38,059 nucleotides of DNA from a virus (IMGVR_UViG_3300025598_000085:1-38059); one strand, 5' to 3'. Shown: positions 18,121 through 27,640, numbered from the stretch's first letter. Translations and numbers: made by a program. The notes: generated by a model from the sequence alone, not told the origin.

Positions 18121-19799
18121 ATGAACGGTACATTTACAGACGCACAAAACTTTGCCCTTGTGCAGACAGAACTCGATGATGTGTTCTACCAAGCGTTTGA
18201 CACACGAGAAGTCTACCCAGGACAAGCAACAGCTGACACCGCAGACCTTTTCAAGGTTATCAGTACAGACCACGCTGCATACATCGAAGAAGTATACGCT
18301 GGTGTAGGATTGTTCCAGAATACAGCTGAACTTCAGCCAGTAGCTACAACAAACCCTTCAGTAGCTAACAAATTCACTGTATACATCGCTACATTTACAA
18401 ATGGAATTACACTTTCAAAACAGTGGTTCGACGATAAAGTTAAAAAACTTTCCATATTGTTGTCGCGTTATGTACTGTGCCTACAAATGGCTTCCGCATA
18501 ACATTAAATCGGGTTAAACGGGGAAACACCAGAAATGGTCAATCCCGTAGCAAGCCTTCATCTAAATGGTGATTGAAGCTCTAACGACTAGGTAGTGAAA
18601 CTCTAAAGAGAATATAAACTACCCACGAATGCCCGACATTCACATGAATGAAGATATAGTCTGAACTTTGAAATAAGAATAGGATGCGCTATGATAACAA
18701 TATGATTGTCGTCAAATGTGCAAAATGTAAAAAGTTAAAGTCTGAAAATGATTTTGGAATCTTTCGAGGTAACAGAAACAAAACATGTAAACAATGTCGT
18801 GCCATAAATAATCAATGGTACTCTTCTGATAAAAACCAAAAGAAAACAAAAGCTAGAGACTATTATCTAAAAAATAAAGATAGAATAGCAGAATATAGGT
18901 CAAAAAATTGGCTTAAATTAAAATATTCTCTATCAAAAACCGATTACAAAAAAATGCTTGAATCTCAAAATTTTAAATGTGCAATTTGTGAAATTTCATT
19001 TAATGAAGTTAAACCATGTGTAGACCATAACCACGATACTGGAAATATTCGAGGTTTGCTATGCAGAAAATGCAATTTAAAACTACAGCCCCTAGAGGAT
19101 GTTGAATATAGAATCAAGGCAGAATCCTATTTGAAGTCGAAGACATAAGAGATAAAGAGCTCTTATATAAACACACAGAATATGCACTCAGTATGGTCAC
19201 GAACAGTAGCTGACTTTGCAGTTAAAGCCTATGTAACAATGGATACAGAAGCATTTGGAATCTTCCGAGGAGCTTTCTCAACAACTCTTACAGCTGACGG
19301 AACACCTCTTATCAACGCAGCTCACCCACTCATTTCTGGTGGAACAGAGTCAAACTTGGTAACTGGTGCACTTTCTACAACATCTTTGAACAATGCTATT
19401 GTTCGACTTGGACAGATGAAAGACCAGGCTGGAATCGTTCGTGGTAACACAGCTAAAATGTTGCTCGTACCTACACCTTTGTACAACCTTGCTCTCCGAA
19501 TCACGGATTCAGCTTTGTACCAGGGGACAGCTAACAACGATATCAACGTTTACCGAAACGCATTTGGTATCAAAGTAATGACATCACCTTACCTTGATGC
19601 AGTATCAGGAGGTTCAGATACATATTGGTTCTTGCTTTCAAACAACCACAGTATCACTCGTTACAAGCGACAGGGATTGGCTACTTCTCTCCGAAACTGG
19701 ACAGAATCAAACAACCTTACTTACTACTACCAGGCTAACTACCGAGAAACATACGCGGCTATCGACTACAACGGTATCGTAGGCTCAACAGGAGTTTAA
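18121..19799 (+). CDS. Major capsid protein, split by a group I intron (join 18121-18435, 19179-19799)
   Basis: Joining 18121-18435 to 19179-19799 gives one frame of 311 residues that reads SKQWFDD|NMHSVWSRTVADF across the junction. The second exon has GTPLINAAHPLISGGTESNL, TAKMLLVPTPLYNLALRITD and YRNAFGIKVMTSPYLD, the pattern of Mu gpT-like/HK97-fold capsid proteins. Unspliced, exon 1 would end after 22 foreign residues at 18501 and exon 2 would lack its first third, so splicing is needed for a capsid. The ATG at 19182 in exon 2 is an internal Met, not a start. Confidence 0.88.
18436..19178 (+). ncRNA. Group I intron (group IA-like) in the capsid gene
   Basis: The 743-nt insert has the group I core. 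The 5' exon end CGACGAT (18429-18435) pairs with the internal guide GTTGTCG (18459-18465), leaving the required U-G pair at the splice site (P1). Exon 2 start AATATG (19179-19184) pairs with CATATT (18453-18458) just before the guide (P10, 6 bp). P2 is GTTATG/CATAAC, P4 ACGGG (18518) with CCCGT (18544), and P7 GACTA (18586-18590) with TAGTC (18657-18661). Extra hairpins (GAATG/CATTC, ATTCA/TGAAT) between the P7 strands suggest subgroup IA. The last base is G (19178). The endonuclease gene lies in the 3' part. Confidence 0.9.
18684..19148 (+). CDS. Intron-encoded HNH / endonuclease VII-like homing endonuclease
   Basis: The 154-residue protein has an N-terminal zinc knuckle pair (KCAKCKKLKSENDFGIF, TCKQC), a basic linker and a C-terminal endonuclease VII/HNH core: YKKMLESQNFKCAICEISFN, CVDHNHDTGNIRGLLCRKCN, with the DHxH and two Cys pairs that hold zinc. 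It lies downstream of P7 within the intron, the usual place for a homing gene. A second in-frame ATG at 18702 has a start context more like other genes here. It should cut intron-less capsid alleles near the insertion site and so spread the intron. Confidence 0.9.
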   Translation: MRYDNNMIVVKCAKCKKLKSENDFGIFRGNRNKTCKQCRAINNQWYSSDKNQKKTKARDYYLKNKDRIAEYRSKNWLKLKYSLSKTDYKKMLESQNFKCAICEISFNEVKPCVDHNHDTGNIRGLLCRKCNLKLQPLEDVEYRIKAESYLKSKT

Positions 19800-19825
19800 T
19801 TATTAGATAACTAGCTAATAATTAT

Positions 19826-20320
19826 ATGATTACTACATACACACCTAGTAACTTCCAAAACGGAATTACTACTCTCTTCAATGGAGTAACGAGTGCACCA
19901 GGATTGCAAATTGCGGGTTCAGGAAGTCCTACTGTAAAACATGCAAACACAATTACTTCTTTAGTTAGTGACACACTTGGTGTACCGCTTACTACAGGTA
20001 ACATGCCAGCATTGAACGGAGGAAATCTTGCAAACAACTATTCCCGAATGTACACGTTCTTGATTGATGTAAACACATCAACAGGGGCAACTACACTTTC
20101 AGTAGTTCGTGGAAATGATTTTACTCACGACCGACCAGCTCATCCATCAACCGACATCAATTACGGAGATGGAACAAAAGGAATTGTAGGATTTGTATAC
20201 ATCAAAAATGAAAGTGGTTCAGACTTCGTGCCTGGAACAACTCATCTCGATGCGGCAGGACTTACAGTATCTTATGGTGACGGATATGGATATCCAATTT
20301 GGGTTCCATTGAACGTTTAA
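19826..20320 (+). CDS. Small structural protein after the capsid
   Basis: A 164-residue beta-rich protein (MITTYTPSNFQNGITTLFNG, then TTTLSVVRGNDFTHDRPAHP, ending YGYPIWVPLNV). Position after the capsid gene and Gly/Thr-rich strands suggest a head fibre, decoration or connector protein. No family is recognised. Confidence 0.5.
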   Translation: MITTYTPSNFQNGITTLFNGVTSAPGLQIAGSGSPTVKHANTITSLVSDTLGVPLTTGNMPALNGGNLANNYSRMYTFLIDVNTSTGATTLSVVRGNDFTHDRPAHPSTDINYGDGTKGIVGFVYIKNESGSDFVPGTTHLDAAGLTVSYGDGYGYPIWVPLNV

Positions 20321-20327
20321 TTGTTTT

Positions 20328-20359
20328 CCTACTCAGACCCTTATGGGGTTTGAGATAGG
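20328..20359 (+). other. 13-bp hairpin between structural genes
   Basis: CCTACTCAGACCC (20328-20340) pairs with GGGTTTGAGATAGG (20346-20359) with one bulged A and one G-T pair. No U-run follows, so it is more likely an mRNA stability or processing element than a terminator. A second small stem (AGGC/GCCT) overlaps its 3' end. Confidence 0.55.
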
Positions 20360-20383
20360 CAAATAAGCCTAACTATTAAACCT

Positions 20384-20800
20384 ATGAATTTATCATTTGA
20401 TTATAAAGCAATACCAGTAATCCCTGCAGGAATTCTTACGAACTCATATGTAGCTGGATTAGTCCTTGGAACTGAAGCAACAGGGTCATCAAACATTCAA
20501 GACAATGATAACGCATTGGGGCTTCTCGTATCTTTCACAAAAGGTTCTTTAACAAACGCAGAAATTATTATCGAGTTCTCACCAGATAACTCTACTTGGT
20601 ATCAAGAGACAGTAGATGATGTAGATGTATCAACAGGAAACATTACACAGTATCCTGCCACACACATCTTCACAGCTTCAGGTAATTACCGAATCAACCC
20701 CATTACTCTTAAAGATCGATATGTTCGCATTTCAGCAAAAGGGACAGGTACAGTAACTGGCTCTTCAATCGCTGTTACAGCTATATTAGGTTCAATCTAA
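20384..20800 (+). CDS. Beta-rich structural protein
   Basis: The 138-residue protein (MNLSFDYKAIPVIPAGILTN) has strands such as GLLVSFTKGSLTNAEIIIEF and RYVRISAKGTGTVTGSSIAV, like small jelly-roll virion proteins. It is framed by a hairpin region upstream and a coiled-coil gene 4 bp downstream. The function is not known; a tail or head accessory role is likely from location. Confidence 0.5.
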   Translation: MNLSFDYKAIPVIPAGILTNSYVAGLVLGTEATGSSNIQDNDNALGLLVSFTKGSLTNAEIIIEFSPDNSTWYQETVDDVDVSTGNITQYPATHIFTASGNYRINPITLKDRYVRISAKGTGTVTGSSIAVTAILGSI

Positions 20801-20804
20801 CTAT

Positions 20805-21296
20805 ATGATTACAAGAAAGATTTATAAAAACGCAGAGCTTTCAGAAATCCAAGCGAAGAAAACTGCGCTTCTTTCTGATGTAACAAATCTTGGAAAAACT
20901 CTTGATGAGATGAATCTTGCCTTACAGAATCATGAAGCAAGGAAAATTGAATCAGAATCTTTGGACAAAGAAATTGATTTCAAAAAACAACAGCTTGCAA
21001 GTGCAGTAGATGACATCAATAAAATTGGACTAATGCACCAAGAATCAGAATCGTTGAAACTACAACTTGCTTCTCTTAAGAATGACATCGCATCAAAAAC
21101 ACTTGAAAAGTCTAAACTTGAACAAATGATTGGTGGACTCAAAGATGATGTTGCTTATTTCACAAATGAAAAAAACAAAGCTCAATCTGAACACGAGCAA
21201 GCACTAAAGGTTATCCAAAGTTCAATCAATGAAGCCAATACTGCTAAAGATGCAGCGGTGCGTCTACTTATAAATTCAGCAAACGCTATCAAATAA
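20805..21296 (+). CDS. Coiled-coil protein
   Basis: Almost the whole 163-residue chain is heptad-like: EIQAKKTALLSDVTNLGKTL, KLQLASLKNDIASKTLEKSK, EHEQALKVIQSSINEANTAK. Such a rod directly before a large fibre gene could be a fibre stalk, a fibre chaperone or a connector between fibres and tail. It ends one base before the fibre ATG. Confidence 0.6.
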   Translation: MITRKIYKNAELSEIQAKKTALLSDVTNLGKTLDEMNLALQNHEARKIESESLDKEIDFKKQQLASAVDDINKIGLMHQESESLKLQLASLKNDIASKTLEKSKLEQMIGGLKDDVAYFTNEKNKAQSEHEQALKVIQSSINEANTAKDAAVRLLINSANAIK

Positions 21297-21297
21297 T

Positions 21298-24200
21298 ATG
21301 TCAGGTTCAAATTTCTATTCACAAACAAACAATCCACTAGTAAAATCCGCGTTCAACAATGATGGAGATTTTACTATTTTTGCAGAGGTAAATGGAAATC
21401 CAAATGTCGTAGCACTAGAAGCTGATACATACCCAACAGGTTGTATTGTGAGACGAACAGACATTACAACGGGTAATAACCTATACTCGAACCAAGGAAC
21501 GATAACTAGTCCTTCTTGGGTTCTTTTTGGTGGAGGTGGTGGTGGCACAATTGGTGGCTCAATCGCAGCTACAGAAGTAGCTTTCGGTAGTGGTGCAAAT
21601 ACCATTACAGGAACATCTCCTAACTTTACATATGATAGTGGCTCATGTACCCTTAATGTTAAGGGAACAACAACCACAAACAACGTAACCTTTTCAGGGA
21701 GTGGTTTAAACGACCTCACAGCTACTGGTTCATATTCAGGAGCAGGAAATCAAGTTTATATTAACATGGTTGCAAATGCAGGAAATACCGAACTTAATTT
21801 AACAGGTCGTTCTGGTGGAACATTTAATGTGGGAGACACAGTAACAAACGGAACAGCAACAGCTTCTGTTGTTTTTGATGGTGCACTAGTAGGTGCTACT
21901 CAAATCTACATTACAGGTATTTCAGGTGGAACATTTAACCCAGGAGACACGATTACAGATGTTTTGAATCCATTCCCAACAGGAACTGTCTCAACAGTTA
22001 CAGTTCTTACAGCTGACGAAATTTCGTGGGCTGATTCTGGAGGAATGGGACCAGTAGGGCCTATCTCGTTTGTTCCAATTACCTCAACCACACCTTTTAC
22101 AGGAACAGGTCTTATAGGACATTGGGGTGCTACAACAGGGCATACACCAGGTGATTCATGGGTTATTCAAACTGTTACAACAGCATCTGGTGAAATTGAT
22201 ACAAATGTATTCAATGGATATACACTTCAACTCCAAGACCCAAACAACACAGGATTTTCTACTTCATTAAGTTCTACATTATTAAGTAATAATTTACATT
22301 TCTATCTTCCAAACAGTTATGGAACTAGTGGTCAGGCTCTTATTTCAAATGGTAGCGGTGCTTGGTCATGGGGAAATGCAGGTGGTACACCAGCTTCACC
22401 AAATACAGGTATCCAGTACAACAACGCTGGGTCTTTTGGTGCGGATTCAAACCACACCATTGACCCCTCAACAGGATTCTCACAACTCATAACCAACGAC
22501 TTCCTTGCAACTGGCTATCCAATATTTGCAGGTACAGGAATAAATGATATTACAATCAATGGAGCATGGACTGCTCCTGCAAACACAGTTCTCACTATTA
22601 CAGTAGCTGACGGAGACCCAACAAATCCAAACACTATTTCATGGTCAGATACCCAAGGAAATTCAGGTAGTAATATCCCAATGCCTTCTTCAGGTTTCAT
22701 TAACCTTAGTTACGGACTTCAAGTAGCATGGACTGCCGATAATGGAACATATAACACAACAGGACACAACACAGGTGATACTTGGACAATTACACAGTAT
22801 CCTGCGAGTGGAGGTCTTCAGATTGGTAATAATGTTGGAATTTTGACTGCTGGTTCAAATTTTTACTTTCAAAACGACACAAACAATAATGCTTCATTTG
22901 TAGCAAACGGTGACTTGGCTACTACCGTTGGTCTTCCAACAGGCAATGCGGTCGTAACTGTAGATAATGTAAACAGCCCAACAACAGTAGCCGTATTTCT
23001 AAACGGTCTTGATGCTTCAGGAACACCAATAAACAAACTCTTTACACAATCAAATTCACTTAGTGCACAATCTTTTATCCAAAGTGTCCCAGAAGAAATT
23101 GATTTTGGAGTACAAGCAAACGGAGGAAATACTGCGATAAGCATGCACAGTCGTGGTATCTACAGTATCACTAACACTGGTTCAAACTTTATATGGAGTG
23201 ACAATGCAGGAAACGAGTACATGAATTTGTTGGTTGCAACTAATCCAGTATTTGAAGTCGGAGACATATTGGGATCAGGGAATAATACGACATTTACAAC
23301 TGACGACTCCTCACAAACCATTACTGGAAATGCCCTAAGCAAAATCCAGTTCGGAGACTTCAACGACGTACAAAATGGAACACTGCTTGACATCGACGAC
23401 AGTTCACAGCGTATCTTTGGATTTACTGACAATTTCTCTATATTAGATCCAAATACTGGAAATCCTTATATAAGTTCACAATACAACTCTGGAAACCCCA
23501 TCATCCAGGCAGGGGCTATCGGATTCGGGAACCAGACATCACTGATGATGTTCGACGCTACGGAAGCGGTATCGCTCGGAAGCCAGAACGGGACCTCGAA
23601 CCTCGGGCTTGACGGAATAGGAGGAGTTTCCGAACTCGGCGACGTGCTGAATAACGGAAGTGGGACGAATGTCACAGTGAACGACCAGACGAAGTCGATA
23701 GTGAGCCGTATCTCATCGGTTGGAGGCGACTACCTCGTAGCCGACACGCTCGGCAACGGTCTATTTGAGATCATCCAGAATTCAGGACTCCTGGACGTAA
23801 AGATCGGTGACTACGCGAACAACTTCCACGGAAACTTCTTCGAACTCAACGACGGTTCCAACATAGCGCTCCTCGTATCGCAGCAGACAACGATCGCTGC
23901 CGACAATACCGACTTCTACGACAAGGCGGGAATCGCCCACATGGCGAACTTCACCAATGTCGGATATGGCGGAAACATCTATGCCGCGATTGGAGACCTT
24001 GACGGAACTGGAAACAGCACCTTCACTTCGGTAAATGATTCGACTGGTTTCGTGTCATTACAGGGTTCACAAAATGTACGAATAATAGGAATAGGTAATG
24101 ACACTAACTACACAGTTTCAATAGGTAATTTCATTATTGAAATGAATCCTGTTACAACTGATGTAACACTAACACTTCCACCTTCACCAAACGCAGGAGA

Positions 24201-24363
24201 TACATATATAGTGAAAAATAAACAGTTTACTACGTTTGATGTATTGGTCGATGGAAACGGATACAACATTGATGGTTCTGCAACAGATTCCCTCACTGGT
24301 TCATTATCAGTACAAACCTCAAAGACCTACACTTTCAATGGAAGTGAATGGTCAATCTTCTAA
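21298..24363 (+). CDS. Large repeat-containing tail fibre with a GC-rich inserted block
   Basis: The 1021-residue protein starts SGSNFYSQTNNPLVKSAFNN with a Gly-rich hinge near residue 80. Two related modules follow (EISWADSGG..GLIGHWGATT and TISWSDTQG..GLQVAWTADN). Then come about six repeats of roughly 40 residues with a GD...F..ND/DD core (residues 640-930). The end (VTLTLPPSPNAGDTYIVKNK to TYTFNGSEWSIF) is a typical fibre tip. Hand counts give 50-60% GC per 60-bp line at 23521-23700 against 35% at 22861-22920, so part of the repeat array looks imported. It probably binds the host receptor. Confidence 0.75.
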   Translation: MSGSNFYSQTNNPLVKSAFNNDGDFTIFAEVNGNPNVVALEADTYPTGCIVRRTDITTGNNLYSNQGTITSPSWVLFGGGGGGTIGGSIAATEVAFGSGANTITGTSPNFTYDSGSCTLNVKGTTTTNNVTFSGSGLNDLTATGSYSGAGNQVYINMVANAGNTELNLTGRSGGTFNVGDTVTNGTATASVVFDGALVGATQIYITGISGGTFNPGDTITDVLNPFPTGTVSTVTVLTADEISWADSGGMGPVGPISFVPITSTTPFTGTGLIGHWGATTGHTPGDSWVIQTVTTASGEIDTNVFNGYTLQLQDPNNTGFSTSLSSTLLSNNLHFYLPNSYGTSGQALISNGSGAWSWGNAGGTPASPNTGIQYNNAGSFGADSNHTIDPSTGFSQLITNDFLATGYPIFAGTGINDITINGAWTAPANTVLTITVADGDPTNPNTISWSDTQGNSGSNIPMPSSGFINLSYGLQVAWTADNGTYNTTGHNTGDTWTITQYPASGGLQIGNNVGILTAGSNFYFQNDTNNNASFVANGDLATTVGLPTGNAVVTVDNVNSPTTVAVFLNGLDASGTPINKLFTQSNSLSAQSFIQSVPEEIDFGVQANGGNTAISMHSRGIYSITNTGSNFIWSDNAGNEYMNLLVATNPVFEVGDILGSGNNTTFTTDDSSQTITGNALSKIQFGDFNDVQNGTLLDIDDSSQRIFGFTDNFSILDPNTGNPYISSQYNSGNPIIQAGAIGFGNQTSLMMFDATEAVSLGSQNGTSNLGLDGIGGVSELGDVLNNGSGTNVTVNDQTKSIVSRISSVGGDYLVADTLGNGLFEIIQNSGLLDVKIGDYANNFHGNFFELNDGSNIALLVSQQTTIAADNTDFYDKAGIAHMANFTNVGYGGNIYAAIGDLDGTGNSTFTSVNDSTGFVSLQGSQNVRIIGIGNDTNYTVSIGNFIIEMNPVTTDVTLTLPPSPNAGDTYIVKNKQFTTFDVLVDGNGYNIDGSATDSLTGSLSVQTSKTYTFNGSEWSIF

Positions 24364-24366
24364 TAT

Positions 24367-25791
24367 ATGGCATACGATAATATACAACTTATTGCAGGTA
24401 ACGGAATTACTATCAATGAAACCGACCCTAATGCACCAGTAATTACAGTTAGTCCAGCGGGAGGAGGAAACAGAATCTTGTCAGGAGGTGCTGTATGGTC
24501 AGGAACTGGATACACATACAACGTATCTGCTCTTACTTACATCTTAAACGGATACCAGTACGCATCTGCGCCAACCTCGGTAACGATGGCTACCGCAGAC
24601 CCTACTAATGACCGCTTTGATGCGATTGTAGTGGACGACACAGGTACAGTATCAGTTATCACGGGTACACCAAGTGCCAACCCCATTGAACCTGCTATCC
24701 CAGATACAGTTACTCTTGTTCAATTTGTACTTGTAGAGCATGGAACAACCCAACCTACAGTTACAACAGAAACCATCTACGATGAAAACACTGAATGGAC
24801 TACATCAAATGTAACTCTTTCAGGAACACCTGTAGGAACAACAAACTTTGCCTCTACAACACCTACACCTTTTCATGGTTCAGTATGTATCAACAATAAC
24901 CGAGACGGACGTGTAGCAGACTTGTTTACACGAACATCACCTCTTACAACAACACCCTTCACAACATTTTATTGCTATGTTTACTTCACATCAGTAATTC
25001 CAAGTAACAAATCTCTTATCTTGAACTTCCAAAATGGTTCAGGGCAAAACGTTGGTACGGCAGTTAACGCATTTAGTTACGGAGCACAACGAAACGTAAT
25101 TAATCAATGGCAGTTGGTAGTTATCCCAAAGACAGTCTTCGGAAATATCCCTACTGTACAGAAATTGCGAGCATATCTTGCAGGTGGAACAAACGGAGTT
25201 CTTTACAACTGGAATTTGGATTACATCAACTTTACAAGTGGTGTTGCTCCAGTTCTCAGTGTTCCAACAGTTACAGTTCAACAGGATGGAGCAAGCATTG
25301 GTACACAGAGTAAAATCGACTTTGAAAACACAGCCAACGCAAGTATTCCTGCAACAGTTACTAATGATAATGTTAATGGAAGAGTTAAAATTACTGTTGG
25401 AAACGCAAATTTCAGGTTTGACCCAGCAACAAAATTCTTCTATGCAGGGGACAGTCCATCAACTTCTTATATAACTGTTTCACCTGCAACGAATGCTGTT
25501 CAAGGAGGTGCAGGTATATGGCAATTCAATGGAAACTCAACAGGTGGTTGGCTCCAAGTACAAGATTTAGGATCATCAATTTCAACTCTTATTGGAGATC
25601 AAGCAAACAATACAACACTCGAAATACTTGGAAATGCGAACTTATTTGCATTTAGTGGAACACAAGGAGTAGTTACTCCAACTGGGACAACTGCACAACG
25701 CCCAGGAACACCAACAGTTGGAACAATTCGTTTCAATACAGATACTCCAGGAATGGAATACTGGAATGGAACAACATGGCACGCATTTTAA
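24367..25791 (+). CDS. Tail fibre-like protein with jelly-roll domain
   Basis: The 474-residue protein starts with MAYDNIQLIAGNGITINETD and a short baseplate-like domain (DRFDAIVVDDTGTVSVITGT). The middle (about 150-300) is a beta-sandwich resembling carbohydrate-binding modules (WTTSNVTLSGTPVGTTNFAS, NWNLDYINF). The end GTIRFNTDTPGMEYWNGTTW is a common fibre C-terminus. It follows the large fibre by 3 bp and shares its MAYD/GNGI style; the two may form one adsorption apparatus. Confidence 0.65.
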   Translation: MAYDNIQLIAGNGITINETDPNAPVITVSPAGGGNRILSGGAVWSGTGYTYNVSALTYILNGYQYASAPTSVTMATADPTNDRFDAIVVDDTGTVSVITGTPSANPIEPAIPDTVTLVQFVLVEHGTTQPTVTTETIYDENTEWTTSNVTLSGTPVGTTNFASTTPTPFHGSVCINNNRDGRVADLFTRTSPLTTTPFTTFYCYVYFTSVIPSNKSLILNFQNGSGQNVGTAVNAFSYGAQRNVINQWQLVVIPKTVFGNIPTVQKLRAYLAGGTNGVLYNWNLDYINFTSGVAPVLSVPTVTVQQDGASIGTQSKIDFENTANASIPATVTNDNVNGRVKITVGNANFRFDPATKFFYAGDSPSTSYITVSPATNAVQGGAGIWQFNGNSTGGWLQVQDLGSSISTLIGDQANNTTLEILGNANLFAFSGTQGVVTPTGTTAQRPGTPTVGTIRFNTDTPGMEYWNGTTWHAF

Positions 25792-25815
25792 TTATTATTT
25801 AACTTATCTATCTTT

Positions 25816-26025
25816 ATGAATATCAATCCAAATTTCAACATTAACAAAAAAGTCGTTTCTGTATCAATCGTATCTCGCGATGGAAAAGATTTTCAGCAAA
25901 CAACTTATGATGACGGAAGTCTCGTACAGCAATTAGTAAATAAGGCTTTCTATCAGCCTACAATTGACAATCTTAATGCACAGCTAGCTCAAGTAACAGC
26001 ACTTCAGAACGCTTGCCAATCGTAA
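25816..26025 (+). CDS. 69-residue hypothetical protein in the fibre cluster
   Basis: MNINPNFNINKKVVSVSIVS with a helical end (LNAQLAQVTALQNACQS). It lies between two fibre-region genes, with hairpins after it. It may be a small fibre or tail accessory protein; nothing in the sequence is diagnostic. Confidence 0.5.
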   Translation: MNINPNFNINKKVVSVSIVSRDGKDFQQTTYDDGSLVQQLVNKAFYQPTIDNLNAQLAQVTALQNACQS

Positions 26026-26031
26026 TACTGT

Positions 26032-26073
26032 AGGGCAACCAAGCAATTGGTTTTCCTATCAGTCTTAGGACTG
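26032..26073 (+). other. Hairpins between structural genes
   Basis: AACCAA, GCAA tetraloop, TTGGTT (26037-26052) within an AGG/CCT outer pair, then CAGTC, TTAG, GACTG (26060-26073) followed by TTTATAACTAATTTT. The second could be a weak terminator; the pair may mark an RNA processing site. Confidence 0.45.
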
Positions 26074-26096
26074 TTTATAACTAATTTTATCAATCT

Positions 26097-26417
26097 ATGG
26101 ATTTTGGGACTTTTATAAACAACAACTGGCAAATGATAGGTGGAATGATTTCCTTTGTTTTTCTAGCAGGAATTTTTTACAGTAGGATAACTTCTAATCA
26201 GAAAGAGTATTCACGTCTTCGTGAACAAGACTACAAGGACTTTGAGCAACAACTGAAACAGCAGAAAGAAACTCACGATGACAAAATCACAGATGTAACC
26301 ACTCGCCTAGTAGCTGTTGAAACAAAAGTAGAAGAACTGAAAGACAAAACCTTTCAGGTTATCAGCTCAATCCAACAGGATATTCGAGAAATTATGACTA
26401 TCCTTAAGAAGCAATAA
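26097..26417 (+). CDS. Membrane-anchored coiled-coil protein
   Basis: The 106-residue protein has one hydrophobic segment at about residues 12-28 (MIGGMISFVFLAGIFYS) and then a long charged coiled coil (YKDFEQQLKQQKETHDDKIT to QQDIREIMTILKKQ). It resembles XhlA-type or spanin-like membrane proteins, yet sits among tail genes. It could help lysis or anchor the injection apparatus. The start has no Shine-Dalgarno. Confidence 0.5.
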   Translation: MDFGTFINNNWQMIGGMISFVFLAGIFYSRITSNQKEYSRLREQDYKDFEQQLKQQKETHDDKITDVTTRLVAVETKVEELKDKTFQVISSIQQDIREIMTILKKQ

Positions 26418-26422
26418 ATTAT

Positions 26423-27637
26423 ATGGCATACGATATTACAAAACTTGGTTCTGATATAGAGGCAATCTTGCATGGTCCAAACCTTGACCAGATTACAAAC
26501 CTCTATGGTCTATACAATCGCGCTGCACGACAGCTTCTTTTAGACGTAGACCCAATGGAAACAAAACGTATTGCACCTATTGCAAATACTGTTTTTAACC
26601 AAGTTTATAGTTATCCAGTGCCAGTAGACCTCAAAGGTAATAAGATTATTAACGTATACCCACAGGTTAATCAAAACTACCAAAACAACTACGCACAGAC
26701 ATACAACAAGAATTTCAACCTTGGACTTCAATACAGTAACGTTCCATCTTTCACAATACTATTCAACTCTTCAATCAAGACGATAAATATAAACGCTCCA
26801 TTTATTACTCAAGGTAACGTAACAGTAAATGATGCCTCATACTTCAATACAGATGGATTATGGACTGTAGGAGGAGATGCAACAGACTTAACAACAAACA
26901 ATGTAAACTACGTAGCAGGTTCAGGTGCACTCCAATTTAATCTTACAGGAGCTACTGGACTTGGAAACCTTGTAAACACAACAAACCCTAACGTAAACCT
27001 TGCATTTCAAGAAAATCAATCGACATTATTCTTGTGGACATACTTACCAACAGCTTCTCAGTTTAACTCAGTGACACTTCAATGGGGTTCAGATTCATCA
27101 AACTACTGGGAAGTTACCACAACAGTTACCCAGCAGAATACTGCGTTTGTGAACGGATGGAACTTACTTGCATTTCAATGGTTAGGCTCAACAGTAGTAG
27201 GAGCACCTAATGCCACAGACATTGCTTACCTTAATGTAATTTGGAACTACCAAACAGGAACATATCAAACGGGGGTTTTGCTAGATAGTATCGTTTGTCG
27301 AATGGGAACAATCCTCAATATGGAATACTACTCAAAGTATCTATTCCGAAACCCTATTACTGGAGCATTTCAAGAGACTGTTCAAACTGATTCAGACCTC
27401 ATTAACTTAGATACAGACACTTATAACCTTTATGTTTGGTTGTGTGCGATGTATGCAGTACAACAGCAAGCAGGTTCAGAAGGAGGAGCAGACTTACAAT
27501 TCCTTCAAGCAAACTACAACGAATCACTTATGAAGTACAAACTTATGTACAAGAGTGAAGTTCAGAAACCAACAGAGCTTTATTATCGAAAGCCTAATTC
27601 TAACAGATACCGTGGCTGGTCAAGCCGACAACCCTAA
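26423..27637 (+). CDS. Tail adaptor-like protein with inserted beta-sandwich
   Basis: The N-terminal helix region (ITNLYGLYNRAARQLLLDVD, PMETKRIAPIANTVF) and the C-terminal helices (LYVWLCAMYAVQQQAGSEGG, NYNESLMKYKLMYKSEVQKP) resemble podovirus head-tail adaptor or ring proteins. Between them (about residues 130-290) lies a beta-rich segment (GLWTVGGDATDLTTNNVNYV, LFLWTYLPTASQFNSVTLQW) like a carbohydrate-binding jelly roll. The gene directly precedes the nozzle-like gene, as expected for tail assembly on the portal. The 404-residue length is large for an adaptor because of the insert. Confidence 0.6.
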   Translation: MAYDITKLGSDIEAILHGPNLDQITNLYGLYNRAARQLLLDVDPMETKRIAPIANTVFNQVYSYPVPVDLKGNKIINVYPQVNQNYQNNYAQTYNKNFNLGLQYSNVPSFTILFNSSIKTININAPFITQGNVTVNDASYFNTDGLWTVGGDATDLTTNNVNYVAGSGALQFNLTGATGLGNLVNTTNPNVNLAFQENQSTLFLWTYLPTASQFNSVTLQWGSDSSNYWEVTTTVTQQNTAFVNGWNLLAFQWLGSTVVGAPNATDIAYLNVIWNYQTGTYQTGVLLDSIVCRMGTILNMEYYSKYLFRNPITGAFQETVQTDSDLINLDTDTYNLYVWLCAMYAVQQQAGSEGGADLQFLQANYNESLMKYKLMYKSEVQKPTELYYRKPNSNRYRGWSSRQP

Positions 27638-27640
27638 TTT

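Noticed and set aside
19182-19799. Separate capsid gene starting at ATG 19182
   Set aside because: The P1/P10 pairing and the restored frame show it is exon 2; the first exon codes the missing N-terminal third.
21315-23675. Several minus-strand frames opposite the fibre gene
   Set aside because: They are Pro/Val/Ser-rich mirror frames of a Gly/Thr/Asn-rich fibre and have no start context.
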